From positions 18,732,337 to 18,796,336 of the forward strand of contig AP026538.1 in assembly GCA_026075535.2 (NCBI GenBank): a stretch of DNA of 64,000 nucleotides, in the 5' to 3' direction. The notes below the pieces were generated by a model. It had not been told where the DNA came from, made no database searches, and saw only the letters and a program-made list of their open reading frames with translations. Position numbers and translations under genes: made by a program. This document shows positions 63,801-64,000 of the stretch, piece after piece (position 1 is the stretch's first letter; the number at the start of each line of letters is the position of its first letter). This DNA comes from Tricholoma matsutake. Lineage: Eukaryota; Basidiomycota; Agaricomycetes; Agaricales; Tricholomataceae.

Positions 63801-64000
63801 CTCAAGAAAAGGTGAGTGAAAGTTAAATATCATCAAACAAATTACTCACAAATGTATGCAGAGTGCCAGGAAACCTGTTACAATTTTGCTATCATAACCT
63901 GCGATGACTAAAGCATACTCCAGTGAGACCGGGTATTTCATTTTTCTTTCCCTCCACTCATAACATGACCCAGACTGATAGGGACCCTCTGATCTGACTC

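Overview
The window looks like a transposon-saturated segment of a filamentous basidiomycete genome, most likely an Agaricomycete. The evidence is short GT-AG introns with CTAAC-type branch sites, a Plavaka-type transposase, a TET/JBP-like dioxygenase gene of the kind amplified in mushroom genomes, a FAR1-like/MULE gene with a Ulp1-like domain, a RecQ-like repeat helicase, chromodomain Ty3/gypsy and Ty1/copia elements, and a fragment of eukaryotic condensin SMC2. These are read from motifs; no database search was run.

Layout: 0-3.2 kb dead RecQ-like helicase; 3.3-4.2 kb degenerate Cys-rich reading frames; 4.2-9.2 kb AT-rich repeats with a recurring 31-bp palindrome and a ~0.9-kb fold-back; 9.19-9.75 kb hAT-like MITE; 9.9-15.4 kb a degenerate unknown gene split by two non-autonomous elements (E1, E4); 15.7-18.0 kb TET/JBP-like gene (minus); 18.7-23.6 kb Plavaka gene split by element B1; 24.0-32.3 kb a copia remnant whose RNase H is split by a 6.9-kb MULE; 32.4-33.65 kb SMC2 fragment; 33.8-37.9 kb the only two ordinary intact genes, a HET-like protein and a divergent membrane protein; 37.9-45.5 kb repeats including element E2; 45.6-50.3 kb gypsy element (minus) split by B3; 51.6-52.1 kb minisatellite; 52.3-58.0 kb young copia element; 60.3-64 kb another unknown gene split by E3, which itself carries a mariner-like MITE.

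The most unusual material is a set of long non-autonomous elements (E1, E2, E3 and shorter E4, plus B1 and a block at 39.6-41.3 kb). They have unrelated termini but share internal modules: about 24 copies of a GAGC-NNCT-GCTC hairpin, a GCCCAAAYGAC palindrome directly followed by a 63-67-nt intron-like segment, C/G-rich hairpins in AT-rich spacers, and, in the E elements, tRNA-like A-box/B-box modules near the ends. E1 and E3 interrupt reading frames and have direct repeats at the break; E2 interrupts repeat sequence.

A second theme is decay at CpG. Two LTR differences, one nonsense codon, several lost catalytic residues and the MULE target-site mismatch are all CpG-to-TpG/CpA changes. The old repeats look CpG-poor, while the MULE, the 33.8-37.9 kb genes and the young copia stay CpG-rich. 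This fits cytosine methylation and deamination; the TET/JBP-like gene makes the context more interesting.
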